Source: Phymorhynchus buccinoides (Eukaryota > Mollusca > Gastropoda > Neogastropoda > Raphitomidae). From it: 64,000 nt of DNA. The notes beneath the pieces were generated by a model that was not told the DNA's origin, did not search any database, and saw only the letters and a program-made list of their open reading frames with translations. Below are positions 32,248-46,023 of the stretch, in pieces (position 1 is the stretch's first letter; each line of letters starts with the position of its first letter). A program made the translations under genes and the position numbers. The stretch covers positions 13,080,281 to 13,144,280 of the forward strand of contig CM065693.1 of assembly GCA_017654935.2 (NCBI GenBank), written 5' to 3'.

Positions 32248-32456
32248 GTGTGGAACATCGGGAAATAAGTGAAATCAAGACAACTCCCATCTTCGGCTGG
32301 GTATTCGATCACACCCGATAACAGTAAGTAAACTTTTCAGTAGTTTCTGTTTTATTTCAGAGAAACGGAAATTTCCGAAATGTACGTCCAGGCGGCCATC
32401 TTGCCAAGCAGCAATTTGTTGGAATGTGTGTGCCTTTCTTCTTCTTCTTCTCCTTA
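32248..32456. repeat. Dispersed repeat family F (copy 1)
   Basis: GTGTGGAACATCGGGAAATA, ACAACTCCCATCTTCGGC, GAAACGGAAATTTCCGAAAT and GGCGGCCATCTTGCCAAGCA. The minus strand has CTTGGCAAGATGGCCG, a YY1-like site, as known in some LINE promoters. Other copies are 33929-34078, 34079-34295, 36995-37204 and 39175-39391. Confidence 0.75.
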
Positions 32457-32458
32457 GA

Positions 32459-32757
32459 GATGAAGAAGGTCAGAGAGATATGAGAGAGCCTCATCATTCA
32501 GTGACATAAAAACAAGGAGGAGAATTGTGATAATTTGATTTAACTGACTCAGGTGGGCAGAAATGTACAGCTGATTATCATCAGAAAAACTATGATGAAG
32601 AACAAAGTGCTGGGTAATGATGGCGGAGAGAGGTTGCGTATATAGAACAAAAACGAATAGGGCCTAAAACTGAACCTTGGGGCACACCAAACTGAAGACG
32701 TTTTGGAGAAAATGAAGAACCATTGACAACAATTGTGTGTACGACCAGAGAGGTAGG
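32459..32757 (-). pseudogene. LINE reverse transcriptase remnant with internal deletion (unit 1)
   Basis: Contains the 3' end (AGATATGAGAGAGCC region) fused directly to the middle of the RT (the coding equivalent of LNQ through VVNG). The ~504 bp that unit 2 still has at about 37280-37788 are missing. The remaining upstream edge is replaced by a TG tract. Confidence 0.85.
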
Positions 32758-32758
32758 A

Positions 32759-33050
32759 GTGTGTGTGTGTGTGTGTGTGCGTGTGTGTGTGCGTGTGCGT
32801 GTGTGCGCGCGCGCTCACGCGCGCGCGCGCGTGTGTGTGTGTGTGTGTGTGTGACTGACGTGCATGCGCGCACGTGTGTGTGTAGTGTATGTGTGCATGC
32901 GTGTGTTTGTGTTGTGTGTGATACGTTTATGTATATGACTGTATGTATGCATGGTATGTGCGTGTGTGTTCATGTGTGTGTGTGTATGGTGGGGGGGGGG
33001 GGTGCTTGTGTTTGTGTGTGTGTTGCTTAATTGTGTGTGTATGTTGTCGT
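32759..33050. repeat. (TG)n/(CG)n microsatellite
   Basis: TG with a GCGCGC core near 32806-32830 and a G11 run near 32990. The Z-DNA-prone alternation is noted. Confidence 0.93.
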
Positions 33051-33116
33051 GAATAGATACCATTATTTCATGCTTGCCGCATTGTGTGGCAATGCATACT
33101 TGTATTAGGCCGATTA

Positions 33117-33117
33117 T

Positions 33118-33198
<81 letters not shown>

Positions 33199-33218
33199 TA
33201 GTAGTGGTAGTAGTAGTA
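33117..33218. repeat. (TAG)n microsatellite, left part
   Basis: TAG units interrupted by TGG. The tract resumes beyond the MITE at 33367. Confidence 0.95.
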
Positions 33219-33366
33219 GGGTAAGACGGGGTAAAAAAAAAACACCATGGGCTGGTAAGAAGCCTTTCGTCTCATGGGCAACTTTGACTGAAGTTTGCTT
33301 TATTTTATGAGATAATTGGCATGGGCATATTACCCGCCCATGGGCTTTTTACCCCGTCTTCACCTA
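33219..33366. mobile_element. MITE family B inside a TAG microsatellite (copy 2)
   Basis: GGTAAGACGGGGTAAAAA at the left and TTTTTACCCCGTCTTCACC at the right are inverted repeats. The core has TTCGTCTCATGGGCAA and TTTATGAGATAATTGGCATG. TAGTAG flanks both ends, so the element either inserted into the microsatellite or the TAG repeat grew from its target site. Confidence 0.85.
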
Positions 33367-33566
33367 GTAGTAGTAGTAATGGTGGTGGTGCTGGTAGTAG
33401 TTACAGCAGTCGTTGTTGCTGATTGTTATATGTATTTTCTGCTCATGTCATTGGATTTGTGTTTCATGTTTTTATTCTATTTTATTCCATTTCTATTATA
33501 TGTAAAGCGCCCTGTAGCCTACATAGTAGGATGGGCGCTATTTACATTTTCATCATTATTATTATT
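33367..33566 (+). mobile_element. LINE or SINE 3' tail, GCGCTAT...(ATT)n
   Basis: After the remaining TAG/TGG repeat, 33495-33566 reads TGTAAAGCGCCCTGTAGCC, then GGATGGGCGCTATTTACATT and (ATT)n. This AAAGCGC...GCGCTAT hairpin with ATT tail is the common 3' end of several animal LINE and SINE families. Confidence 0.75.
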
Positions 33567-33684
33567 AAGAAAACCAGGCGTGGACAAATGCTCGCTCTTT
33601 TCAATGGGCCATTGTCTGCCCCATTTAGCTAGCTGAGCTTCATTATGTATCTAGCTGCGATTGACACACAAACGAGTAGGGTGA

Positions 33685-33905
33685 AAATTATGTTTTACGT
33701 CCTCTCGGTCATAGACACATATGGGACATTTGTAAATACAAAGATGGTGGGAACAATGCTGGCTCAGTGCAATGCCCGGAAGCAGTGCAACACCAGTAAA
33801 GTCCAGAGAATTTTTAACAATATAGATAGGTGTAGCGGCAACCACGCCTCGGCCAATCCTCATCGGCCATGGCACCGCCACATTAGTAAGTGTTTTAGGC
33901 AATTC
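33685..33905 (+). mobile_element. Dispersed repeat family A (copy 3)
   Basis: Best-preserved copy: CCTCTCGGTCATAGACACAT, GGGACATTTGTAAATACAAA, CAGTGCAACACCAGTAAAG and TAGGTGTAGCGGCAACCACG. Confidence 0.8.
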
Positions 33906-33928
33906 TAATTGTTTCGATGAGTAGAGTG

Positions 33929-34295
33929 TGGAACATCGGGAATTAAGTGAAATCAAGGCAACTCCCAGCTTCGGTCGAATATTCAAGATCACACCCCAAA
34001 ATAGTCTATAAGTAAACTTTTCTTGTAGTTTCTGTTTCCTTTCAAAGAAACGGAAATTTCCAAAAATTACGTCCAGGTGTGGAACATCGGGAATTAAGTG
34101 AAATCAAGGCAACTCCCAGCTTCGGTCGAATATTCAAGACCACACCCCAAAATAGTCTATTATATGTAAACTTTTCGGTAGTTTCCGTTTCCTTTCAGAG
34201 AAACGGAAATTTCCGAAAATTACTTCCAGACGGCCATCTTGCCAAGCAGCAAGTTGCTGGAATGTGTGTGCCTTTTTCTGCTTCTTCTTCTTCTC
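33929..34295. repeat. Dispersed repeat family F, tandem pair (copies 2 and 3)
   Basis: A truncated copy of about 150 bp directly precedes a full copy at 34079. Unit 2 has only the single copy 39175-39391. A frame of 73 codons beginning MEHRELSEIKATPSFGRIF is found in both units, but the sequence identity across all bases shows it is repeat content. Confidence 0.8.
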
Positions 34296-34770
34296 CTTAG
34301 GCAGCCAACTTCATCACGTTGAAGATTCTGCTGCACTTTAGGGGGTAGTACGAAAAGGAAAGAAAGTAAGTTCAGCAAGGACAGAGTAGAAAGTGCCCAC
34401 TTAGCTAGCTGCGCTTCATTATGTATCAAGTATGCTTTAATATCTCCAAAAGAGACATTCAGGTTAGGTGCAACAACATGACAGAGATACAACATAACTG
34501 AAAGGACATTAATTAAACGTGTGAAACCAAATTATACCAATCACATAATTATTAAAATTCTTTACATGAACTTAGAAATGTGCACATTGAAAATAGAGTA
34601 ACCATTATTAACTTATAACAGTCAATCAAATAACAACATTTGGAATACTTCTCGTCATCAATAATCAATACAAACACATAAATACACATGATAATAGTAT
34701 TTCTACACATTAATATTTAACAATTACTGGAGTCAGCTAGCTGTTTCAATCCGAACAAGATAGAATAAGG
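34296..34770. other. No gene seen; unique AT-rich part of unit 1
   Basis: A minus-strand frame of 91 codons (34220-34495) is duplicated in unit 2 with one or two differences and overlaps family F. No domain is recognised. Confidence 0.5.
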
Positions 34771-35351
<581 letters not shown>

Positions 35352-36208
35352 TTTGCTCTCCAGCACCACCCCCCACCCTACCCCTCCCACCCCCACCCTA
35401 CCCCTCCCACCCCCAACCCCTCGCACATAGCATATTGCAATCAACATCGAACATTAAATAGTACATTATGCTCTCCATCACCACCCCCACCCTACCCCTC
35501 CCACCCCAACCCCTCGCACATAGCATATTGCAATCAACATCGAACATCAAATAGTACATTATGCTCTCCAGCACCAACCCCCACCCTACCCCTCCCACCC
35601 CCAACCCCTCACACATAGCATATTGCAATCAACATCGAACATCAAATAGTACATTATGCTCTCCAGCACCACCCCCACCCTACCCCTCCCACCCCCAACC
35701 CCTCACACATAGCATATTGCAATCAACATCGAACATCAAATAGTACATTATGCTCTCCAGCACCAACCCCCACCCTACCCCTCCCACCCCAACCCCTCGC
35801 ACACAGCATATTGCAATCAACATCGAACATCAAATAGTACATTATGCTCTCCAGCACCAACCCCCACCCTACCCCTCCCACCCCAACCCCTCGCACACAG
35901 CATATTGCAATCAACATCGAACATCAAATAGTACATTATGCTCTCCATCACCAACCCCCACCCTACCCCTCCCACCCCCAACCCCTCACACATAGCATAT
36001 TGCAATCAACATCGAACATCAAATAGTACATTATGCTCTCCAGCACCAACCCCCACCCTACCCCTCCCACCCCAACCCCTCGCACACAGCATATTGCAAT
36101 CAACATGGAACATTAAATAGTACATTATGCTCTCCATCACCACCCCCCACCCTACCCCTCGCACATAGCATATTGCAATCAACATCGAACCTTAAATAGT
36201 ACATTATC
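35352..36208. repeat. 94-bp minisatellite, about 9 copies (unit 1)
   Basis: The unit begins GCTCTCCAGCACCAACCCCC, contains ACCCTACCCCTCCCACCC and CATAGCATATTGCAATCAAC, and ends AATAGTACATTATG. The spacing of 94 bp is clear at 35749, 35843 and 35937. The final monomer has the variant GAACCTTAAATAGTACATTA. Confidence 0.95.
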
Positions 36209-36965
<757 letters not shown>

Positions 36966-36994
36966 GCTGCGATTGACACACAAACGAGTAGGGT

Positions 36995-37204
36995 GTGGAA
37001 CATCAGAAAATAAGTGAAATCAAGGCAACTCCCATCTTCGGTCGAATATTCAAGATCACACCCCAAAATAGTCTATAAGTAAACTTTTCAGTAGTTTCTG
37101 TTTCCTTTCAGAGAAACGGAAATTTCCGAAATGTACGTCCAGGCGGCCATCTTGCCAAGCAGCAATTTGTTGGAATGTGTGTGCCTTTCTTCTTCTTCTT
37201 CTCC
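36995..37204. repeat. Dispersed repeat family F (copy 4)
   Basis: Same order of blocks as 32248-32456, including GGCGGCCATCTTGCCAAGCA. Confidence 0.75.
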
Positions 37205-38280
<1,076 letters not shown>

Positions 38281-38377
38281 TGCTTAATTGTGTGTGTATG
38301 TTGTCGTGAATAGATACCATTATTTCATGCTTGCCGCATTGTATGGCAATGCATACTTGTATTAGGCTGATAATAAG

Positions 38378-38383
38378 TAGTCA

Positions 38384-38463
<80 letters not shown>
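38378..38463. repeat. (TAG)n microsatellite (unit 2)
   Basis: Pure TAG units up to the MITE border. Confidence 0.95.
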
Positions 38464-38464
<1 letters not shown>

Positions 38465-38608
38465 GGTAAGACGGGGTACAATACTAAACATGGGCTGGTA
38501 AGAAGCCTTTCGTCTCATGGGCAACTTTGACTGAAATTTGCTTTATTTCATGAGATAATTGGCATGGGCATATTACCCGCCCATGGGCTTTTTACCCCGT
38601 CTTCACCT
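38464..38608. mobile_element. MITE family B inside a TAG microsatellite (copy 3)
   Basis: Same element and position as 33219-33366, with TAGTAG on both sides. Confidence 0.85.
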
Positions 38609-38816
38609 AGTAGTAGTAATGGTGGTGGTGGTGGTGGTGGTGGTAGTAGTTACAGCAGTCGTTGTTGCTGATTGTTATATGTATTTTCTGCTCATGTCAT
38701 TGGATTTGTGTTTCATGTTTTTATTCTATTTTATTCCATTTCTATTATATGTAAAGCGCCCTGTAGCCTACATAGTAGGATGGGCGCTATATACATTTTC
38801 ATCATTATTATTATTA
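38609..38816 (+). mobile_element. TGG tract and LINE or SINE 3' tail (unit 2)
   Basis: Parallel to 33367-33566: TGTAAAGCGCCCTGTAGCC, GGGCGCTATATACATTTTC and an (ATT)n tail. Confidence 0.75.
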
Positions 38817-38934
38817 ACAAAACCAGGCGTGGACAAATGCTCGCTCTTTTCAATGGGCCATTGTCTGCCCTATTTAGCTAGCTGAGCTTCATTATGTATC
38901 TAGCTGCGATTGACACACAAACGAGTAGGGTGAA

Positions 38935-39145
38935 AATTATGTTTTACGTCCTCTCGGTCATGGACACATATGGGACATTTGTTAATACAAAGATGGTGGG
39001 AACAATACTGGCTCAGTGCAATGCCCGGAAGCAGTGCAACACCAGTAAAGTCCCGAATTTTTAACAATATAGATAGGTGTAGCGGCAACCACGCCTCGGC
39101 CGATCCTCATCGGCCATGGCACAGTCACATTAGTAAGTGTTTTAG
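38935..39145 (+). mobile_element. Dispersed repeat family A (copy 4)
   Basis: Collinear with 33685-33905; differs mainly by a short deletion at AAAGTCCCGAATTTTTAAC. Confidence 0.8.
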
Positions 39146-39174
39146 GCAATTCTAATTGTTTCGATGAGTAGAGT

Positions 39175-39391
39175 GTGGAACATCGGGAATTAAGTGAAAT
39201 CAAGGCAACTCCCAGCTTCGGTCGAATATTCAAGACCACACCCCAAAATAGTCTATTATATGTAAACTTTTCGGTAGTTTCCGTTTCCTTTCAGAGAAAC
39301 GGAAATTTCCGAAAATTACTTCCAGACGGCCATCTTGCCAAGCAGCAAGTTGCTGGAATGTGTGTGCCTTTTTCTGCTTCTTCTTCTTCTC
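39175..39391. repeat. Dispersed repeat family F (copy 5)
   Basis: Single copy where unit 1 has a tandem pair. Confidence 0.75.
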
Positions 39392-40462
<1,071 letters not shown>

Positions 40463-41323
40463 TGCTCTCCAGCACCAACCCCCACCCTACCCCTCCCACC
40501 CCCACCCTACCCCTCCCACCCCCAACCCCTCGCACATAGCATATTGCAATCAACATCGAACATTAAATAGTACATTATGCTCTCCAGCACCAACCCCCAC
40601 CCTACCCCTCCCACCCCCAACCCCTCGCACATAGCATATTGCAATCAACATCGAACATCAAATAGTACATTATGCTCTCCATCACCAACCCCCACCCTAC
40701 CCCTCCCACCCCCAACCCCTCACACATAGCATATTGCAATCAACAACGAACATCAAATAGTACATTATGCTCTCCATCACCACCCCCACCCTTCCCCTCC
40801 CACCCCCAACCCCTCACACATAGCATATTGCAATCAACATCGAACATCAAAAAGTACATTATGCTCTCCAGCACCAACCCCCACCCTACCCCTCCCACCC
40901 CCAACCCCTCGCACACAGCATATTGCAATCAACATCGAACATCAAATAGTACATTATGCTCTCCAGCACCAACCCCCACCCTACCCCTCCCACCCCAACC
41001 CCTCGCACACAGCATATTGCAATCAACATCGAACATCAAATAGTACATTATGCTCTCCATCACCAACCCCCACCCTACCCCTCCCACCCCCAACCCCTCA
41101 CACATAGCATATTGCAATCAACATCGAACATCAAAAAGTACATTATGCTCTCCAGCACCAACCCCCACCCTACCCCTCCCACCCCAACCCCTCGCACACA
41201 GCATATTGCAATCAACATCGAACATCAAATAGTACATTATGATCTCCAGCACCAACCCCCACCCTACCCCTCCCACCCCAACCCCTCGCACATAGCATAT
41301 TGCAATCAACATCGAACCTTAAA
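40463..41323. repeat. 94-bp minisatellite, about 9 copies (unit 2)
   Basis: Same monomer as 35352-36208; ends at the gap. Confidence 0.95.
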
Positions 41324-41823
41324 NNNNNNNNNNNNNNNNNNNNNNNNNNNNNNNNNNNNNNNNNNNNNNNNNNNNNNNNNNNNNNNNNNNNNNNNNNNNN
41401 NNNNNNNNNNNNNNNNNNNNNNNNNNNNNNNNNNNNNNNNNNNNNNNNNNNNNNNNNNNNNNNNNNNNNNNNNNNNNNNNNNNNNNNNNNNNNNNNNNNN
41501 NNNNNNNNNNNNNNNNNNNNNNNNNNNNNNNNNNNNNNNNNNNNNNNNNNNNNNNNNNNNNNNNNNNNNNNNNNNNNNNNNNNNNNNNNNNNNNNNNNNN
41601 NNNNNNNNNNNNNNNNNNNNNNNNNNNNNNNNNNNNNNNNNNNNNNNNNNNNNNNNNNNNNNNNNNNNNNNNNNNNNNNNNNNNNNNNNNNNNNNNNNNN
41701 NNNNNNNNNNNNNNNNNNNNNNNNNNNNNNNNNNNNNNNNNNNNNNNNNNNNNNNNNNNNNNNNNNNNNNNNNNNNNNNNNNNNNNNNNNNNNNNNNNNN
41801 NNNNNNNNNNNNNNNNNNNNNNN
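41324..41823. other. Assembly gap of exactly 500 N
   Basis: Placeholder gap, beginning inside the last minisatellite monomer of unit 2. Confidence 0.99.
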
Positions 41824-42292
41824 CAACTTAAAGTTTGGGAGATTGGACCACGGGATGCAACACACACACGCACACAGACCAACGAACAACTATCAATACT
41901 ATAGACTCCTTTTCGTGAGTGAGCCAAAAACCAAATTGTGCGTAAAGTTACAACAGTTTGCTCTTAACACCAGCAATCAGACTTTACACATACTCATGAA
42001 GATCTATCTTGGGTAACAAGTTACACGACCATGTACAAAAAAACGAAATACAAAATGTACATTTTATTTTGTTGTTCAGCAATTTCATGAAGCAATTTTC
42101 ATCATCATGACAATAAAGAAACATCAAGTTACAACAAGTAAAAAAAAATCCATCATTTGTACATTTCGTTGTTTGTGAATTTAAAAAGATTCTTTTCCAT
42201 AAAAACAAAAAGAGAATAAAAACCCCCAAAAATGAAGTGATAAGACAGTAAATATAGGAACTCAAAATAAATAATCATACATGTGGTATTGG
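41824..42292. other. No gene seen after gap 2
   Basis: AT-rich sequence with short frames; a CA stretch at 41858-41876. Confidence 0.5.
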
Positions 42293-42440
42293 GCAATAAT
42301 ACATACTGTCGGGCGACTTTACTGGTGTTGCACTGCATCTGGACATTGCAGCCAGTAATGTTCCCACAATCTTTGGATTTACAAATGTCCCATATGTGTC
42401 TGATGACTGAGAGGACGTAAAATACCATTTTTCATTCAAT
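42293..42440 (-). mobile_element. Dispersed repeat family A (copy 5, reversed)
   Basis: The minus strand reads GACACATATGGGACATTTGT, AAGATTGTGGGAACATTACT and GCAACACCAGTAAAGTCGCC. Confidence 0.72.
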
Positions 42441-43215
42441 CATACATGTGTATGTGTGGTGAGTAATCGAAAGACACATTTTCATCCAACTATTTCTTTT
42501 GGATGGCAAGCTACTAGACACATGGGTTCGTCTGTCCTCTCTTCTCTTTCTTTAAACTTTGGCCTCCTGGCCCTTTCTTCCGGCATAATATGTGGATGAA
42601 CCTCCCCGGTTCCGTGGTATAATAATTAGTGTGTTGATTGTGGCCACGTACTGCGAAGAGGAAGATCTCCCCAAAATGAAAAAAACCCTTAAAAGCAGGA
42701 GTCCAGGGAACCCATGGCCCCGGCAGGGAACAGGGGCAGAGCCCAGTTGGACGATTCAGGAGGGCAACGCAAGAGAGATTTAGATAACGAGACAGACAGA
42801 CAGCTACAATGATGGACAGAGACAGTTTGAGTCCGATAGCCTTGTAAAATGATTACATTGCCTTTCTTGATGAAAGTAATATGGCATCACCATGCTGTTT
42901 TCACGATTCCTTGAGAGAGACTTCAAGGATAGAACAACCAAGTTCAATACGCCCCAAATCGTGTGGTCATTTTTTTGGGGGGATAATTTTTTCAAAGAAA
43001 CTGAAGTTCAGTTTCTGGTAAAATTTAAAATACTGAAATCAGTGTAAAATTGAAAGAGTTGTATCCATGTAGACAATTGGACAATAGCTCACATACATAA
43101 AATGGTCCAGTTTTGAAGAAAAAAGAAGTCAGCTGTAGAAGGTTTTGAATAGGTGCAGACATGTATTTTGCCCAAATGTATTTCTCAAAATTAAGAAAAT
43201 AGGGTCTTTTGGATA
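42441..43215. other. No gene supported
   Basis: A 63-codon frame at 42592-42783 has mixed composition (YCEEEDLPKMKKTLKSRSP) but no splice acceptor or family signature. The rest is AT-rich. Confidence 0.4.
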
Positions 43216-43300
43216 ACATGCCCTGATTTGATGCCTTTTTAGTGACATGGGTGTTAAACCACTGTGGTGCTGAAATGTGACATTGGCAGTGAAAGGGTTA
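43216..43300 (+). repeat. Dispersed repeat family G (copy 1)
   Basis: CCTGATTTGATGCC, GACATGGGTGTTAAA and GACATTGGCAGTGAAAGGG match 56302-56385 and its mirror 60975-61060. Confidence 0.6.
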
Positions 43301-43424
43301 ATGAATGAGAATGTAAAAGAAAAGTACGATGAATGAATGAGAAAATAGAGACAAAGCATGAGACTAGATCATGACACTGTAAACTAGATGTTGCTGAGTA
43401 ACAATAATATCGAGAATCAACGAT

Positions 43425-44260
43425 ATGAAAACTAAAAGAAACTATGGTTGAAGGGTGAAAGCATGAAAACTAAAAGAAACTATGGTTGAAGGGTGAAAGC
43501 ATGAAAACTAAAAGAAACTATGGTTGAAGGGGGAAAGCATGAAAACTAAAAGAAACTATGGTTGAAGGGGGAAAGCATGAAAACTAAAAGAAACTATGGT
43601 TGAAGGGGGAAAGCATGAAAACTAAAAGAAACTATGGTTGAAGGGGGAAAGCATGAAAACTAAAAGAAACTATGGTTGAAGGGGGAAAGCATGAAAACTA
43701 AAAGAAACTATGGTTGAAGGGGGAAAGCATGAAAACTAAAAGAAACTATGGTTGAAGGGTGAAAGCATGAAAACTAAAAGAAACTATGGTTGAAGGGGGA
43801 AAGCATGAAAACTAAAAGAAACTATGGTTGAAGGGGGAAAGCATGAAAACTAAAAGAAACTATGGTTGAAGGGGGAAAGCATGAAAACTAAAAGAAACTA
43901 TGGTTGAAGGGGGAAAGCATGAAAACTAAAAGAAACTATGGTTGAAGGGGGAAAGCATGAAAACTAAAAGAAACTATGGTTGAAGGGGGAAAGCATGAAA
44001 ACTAAAAGAAACTATGGTTGAAGGGGGAAAGCATGAAAACTAAAAGAAACTATGGTTGAAGGGTGAAAGCATGAAAACTAAAAGAAACTATGGTTGAAGG
44101 GGGAAAGCATGAAAACTAAAAGAAACTATGGTTGAAGGGTGAAAGCATGAAAACTAAAAGAAACTATGGTTGAAGGGGGAAAGCATGAAAACTAAAAGAA
44201 ACTATGGTTGAAGGGTGAAAGCATGAAAACTAAAAGAAACTATGGTTGAAGGGGGAAAGC
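43425..44260. repeat. 38-bp minisatellite, 22 copies
   Basis: Unit ATGAAAACTAAAAGAAACTA then TGGTTGAAGGGGGAAAGC. The only recurring variant is GGGTG for GGGGG. The near absence of other differences shows recent homogenisation or expansion. Confidence 0.97.
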
Positions 44261-44710
44261 ATGAAAACCAAAAGATTGGAAAATAAAACCCAAACAATGA
44301 AAACCCAAGGAAGTTATGTTTGAAAAAAAAAGAAGGTTTAAATACAATATAGTTGGAAAAAAGAACCCAACAACAACAAAGAAAACCAAGGGACATGATT
44401 AAAAAAAACCCACTAAAACCAAAGGGCACTACGGTTCAAACAAATGTCAAAGAATGAACAGTAGCTATGGTTGAAAAACAAAACAAAAATAATCTGAAAA
44501 CCAAAGAGAATTATCATTGTTAACTCCCCCCAAAAACAAAACCCCACACATACAAAATGCCCAAACCAACCAAAAATTCAAACATACAAAACAACTTCTT
44601 TGTGTTGTGATTTAAAACAACAACTTTGAAAACCACAGGGTGCAAATGTTTGGAAACTAGAAACATCAGTAGTAGTCTAAAAACCAAACAGCATTATGAT
44701 CTGAATTGGT
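44261..44710. repeat. Decayed relatives of the 38-bp unit
   Basis: GAAAACCCAAGGAAGTTATG, AAAACCAAAGGGCACTACGG, GAAAACCAAAGAGAATTATC, GAAAACCACAGGGTGCAAAT and AAAACCAAACAGCATTATGA recur at uneven spacing. They look like older monomers separated by insertions. Confidence 0.6.
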
Positions 44711-44862
44711 CGGGTATGAGGATGACATTCTCGCAGTGTCTTTATCGGTGAATGCGCAAAGGCTTCAAAGGCCAAAACTCAGAAGCACACATGTGACTAC
44801 AGGCAGAACATGATTTAGTTAGTTAGTTAGTCTGTCATAGTCCCCCGTCAACAGCTATGCGT

Positions 44863-45313
44863 CGCTGTCCGACGCTAACCGTGTAACTACAAAATTTGAC
44901 AAAAATAGATTTTTCACTGAAACCCTTTCCAGTGACCTCACGCAGGTCTTCTATTAATATCTTGTGTCTGCGACCAATGAAAATGATCAAATTTGTCACA
45001 TTATACAGCGGAAATCATTGTGTATGTGGCTGGTTGTCGCGATAAGTGTGTAACCATCACGCTAAATGTGTAACTGCCGGCAGCTGTCGTATCTCCCATT
45101 GTGACGACATTGCACTAACCGTGTAACTGAATTATCATGAAAAGTTTGGGTGTTAATGCAATTTATATTGTGTCACATGTTTACTCATGTGTTAGGAAAA
45201 AGGGTCAAGCGTATATCAAATGGGAATTAACATTGTGGCAGATGACAACACGGTTTTTGATGCTCCTGTAAAATCACCGATTGTGTAGGTACACTGGTTT
45301 GCGTCGGACAGCG
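44863..45313. mobile_element. 451-bp element with CGCTGTCCGACGC termini
   Basis: CGCTGTCCGACGCTAACC at the left and GGTTTGCGTCGGACAGCG at the right are inverted repeats. Internally ACCGTGTAACT-like motifs recur at about 44880, 45050, 45068 and 45117. No transposase frame, so a likely MITE. Confidence 0.75.
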
Positions 45314-45410
45314 TTCACACAGTGCTGGAAACGTTGAGCCACTCTACTCTACTTATCGGATCCAGCTTAAAAAAAATATATAAAAGGATAACAAACACAT
45401 CCTAGTAAAA
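45314..45410 (+). repeat. Dispersed repeat family H (copy 1)
   Basis: ACAGTGCTGGAAACGTTGAG, ACTCTACTCTACTTATCGGA and AAAAGGATAACAAACACA are shared with 58536-58620 and its mirror. The second palindrome's axis lies just beyond the end of that copy. Confidence 0.7.
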
Positions 45411-45755
45411 AAGATAAAAAAGGCCATACAGGCAAATATGCACTGCAGAATGGGCAACATGTGCCCACTCAAGTGCGTAAGGTCTCACGCGTGAAAGCCA
45501 GTGAACAATAAAAAAAAACACCCACCTGGCATGTCATAAATTGTAAATGAGGATGGAGAGAATGAAAAATGGGGATGAGGGGCTACTCTTAGTTAAAAGC
45601 TCCCCCACCACGACTAGGTGGAAGCCCACGGCAGGCATGAAAACTACTGTTCCCAAAAAAAGAGGAGATTTTTTCAGCCGAGAAATCCTTCCACCCGGAT
45701 TTTCAGCTAACGTCAGAAGTTTTCTTGAGCGGGAGGGGGGGGGGAAGGTACTTAC
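45411..45755. other. Presumed intron start and unique sequence
   Basis: A plus-strand frame (45547-45876) overlaps the proposed minus-strand exon and has no family features. The G11 run lies at 45734-45744. Confidence 0.4.
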
Positions 45756-45801
45756 ATTTTGGTTTCGCCAACTCGATACATGCGTTCTCGGCGGACGCCA
45801 T
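45756..45801 (-). CDS. Possible first coding exon, unidentified gene
   Basis: Minus strand: CTCCAAGATGGCGTCCGCC gives an ATG in good context, followed by MASAENACIELAKPK and the donor T|GTAAGTACC at 45755. The exon contributes 15 codons and one base. AAGATGGCG is also the YY1 consensus, which in many animal genes sits at the start of transcription or translation. Upstream (45802-45990) is GC-richer and has GGCGGA blocks, compatible with a promoter. Later exons would lie towards lower coordinates, but none was recognised before gap 2, so the call rests on one exon. Confidence 0.45.
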
Positions 45802-46023
45802 CTTGGAGATTACAACGGCGGAATAGCAAAAAGGTGCGAAATGAAGATTGTGCCGTGTAAAGATAATTTTGGTTAGTTTTTTTTCTTTTCGGCGGAGATC
45901 GCTCCATTTCGATTTTTTTTTTGGCGGAGACGGCGGAAACAACGGAGCTGTTTTGGTGCCTGCCACGGGGGAGAGAACATGATACGAGTTGGTGGAGGGG
46001 CAGAACAAGAGACCAGAGATGGT

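Noticed and set aside
34079..34300. 73-codon frame identical in both duplication units
   Set aside because: Identity extends over non-coding bases, other family F copies disrupt it, and no family resemblance was seen.
43425..44260. CRISPR-like regular repeat
   Set aside because: Units are directly adjacent with no unique spacers, and the sequence is eukaryotic.
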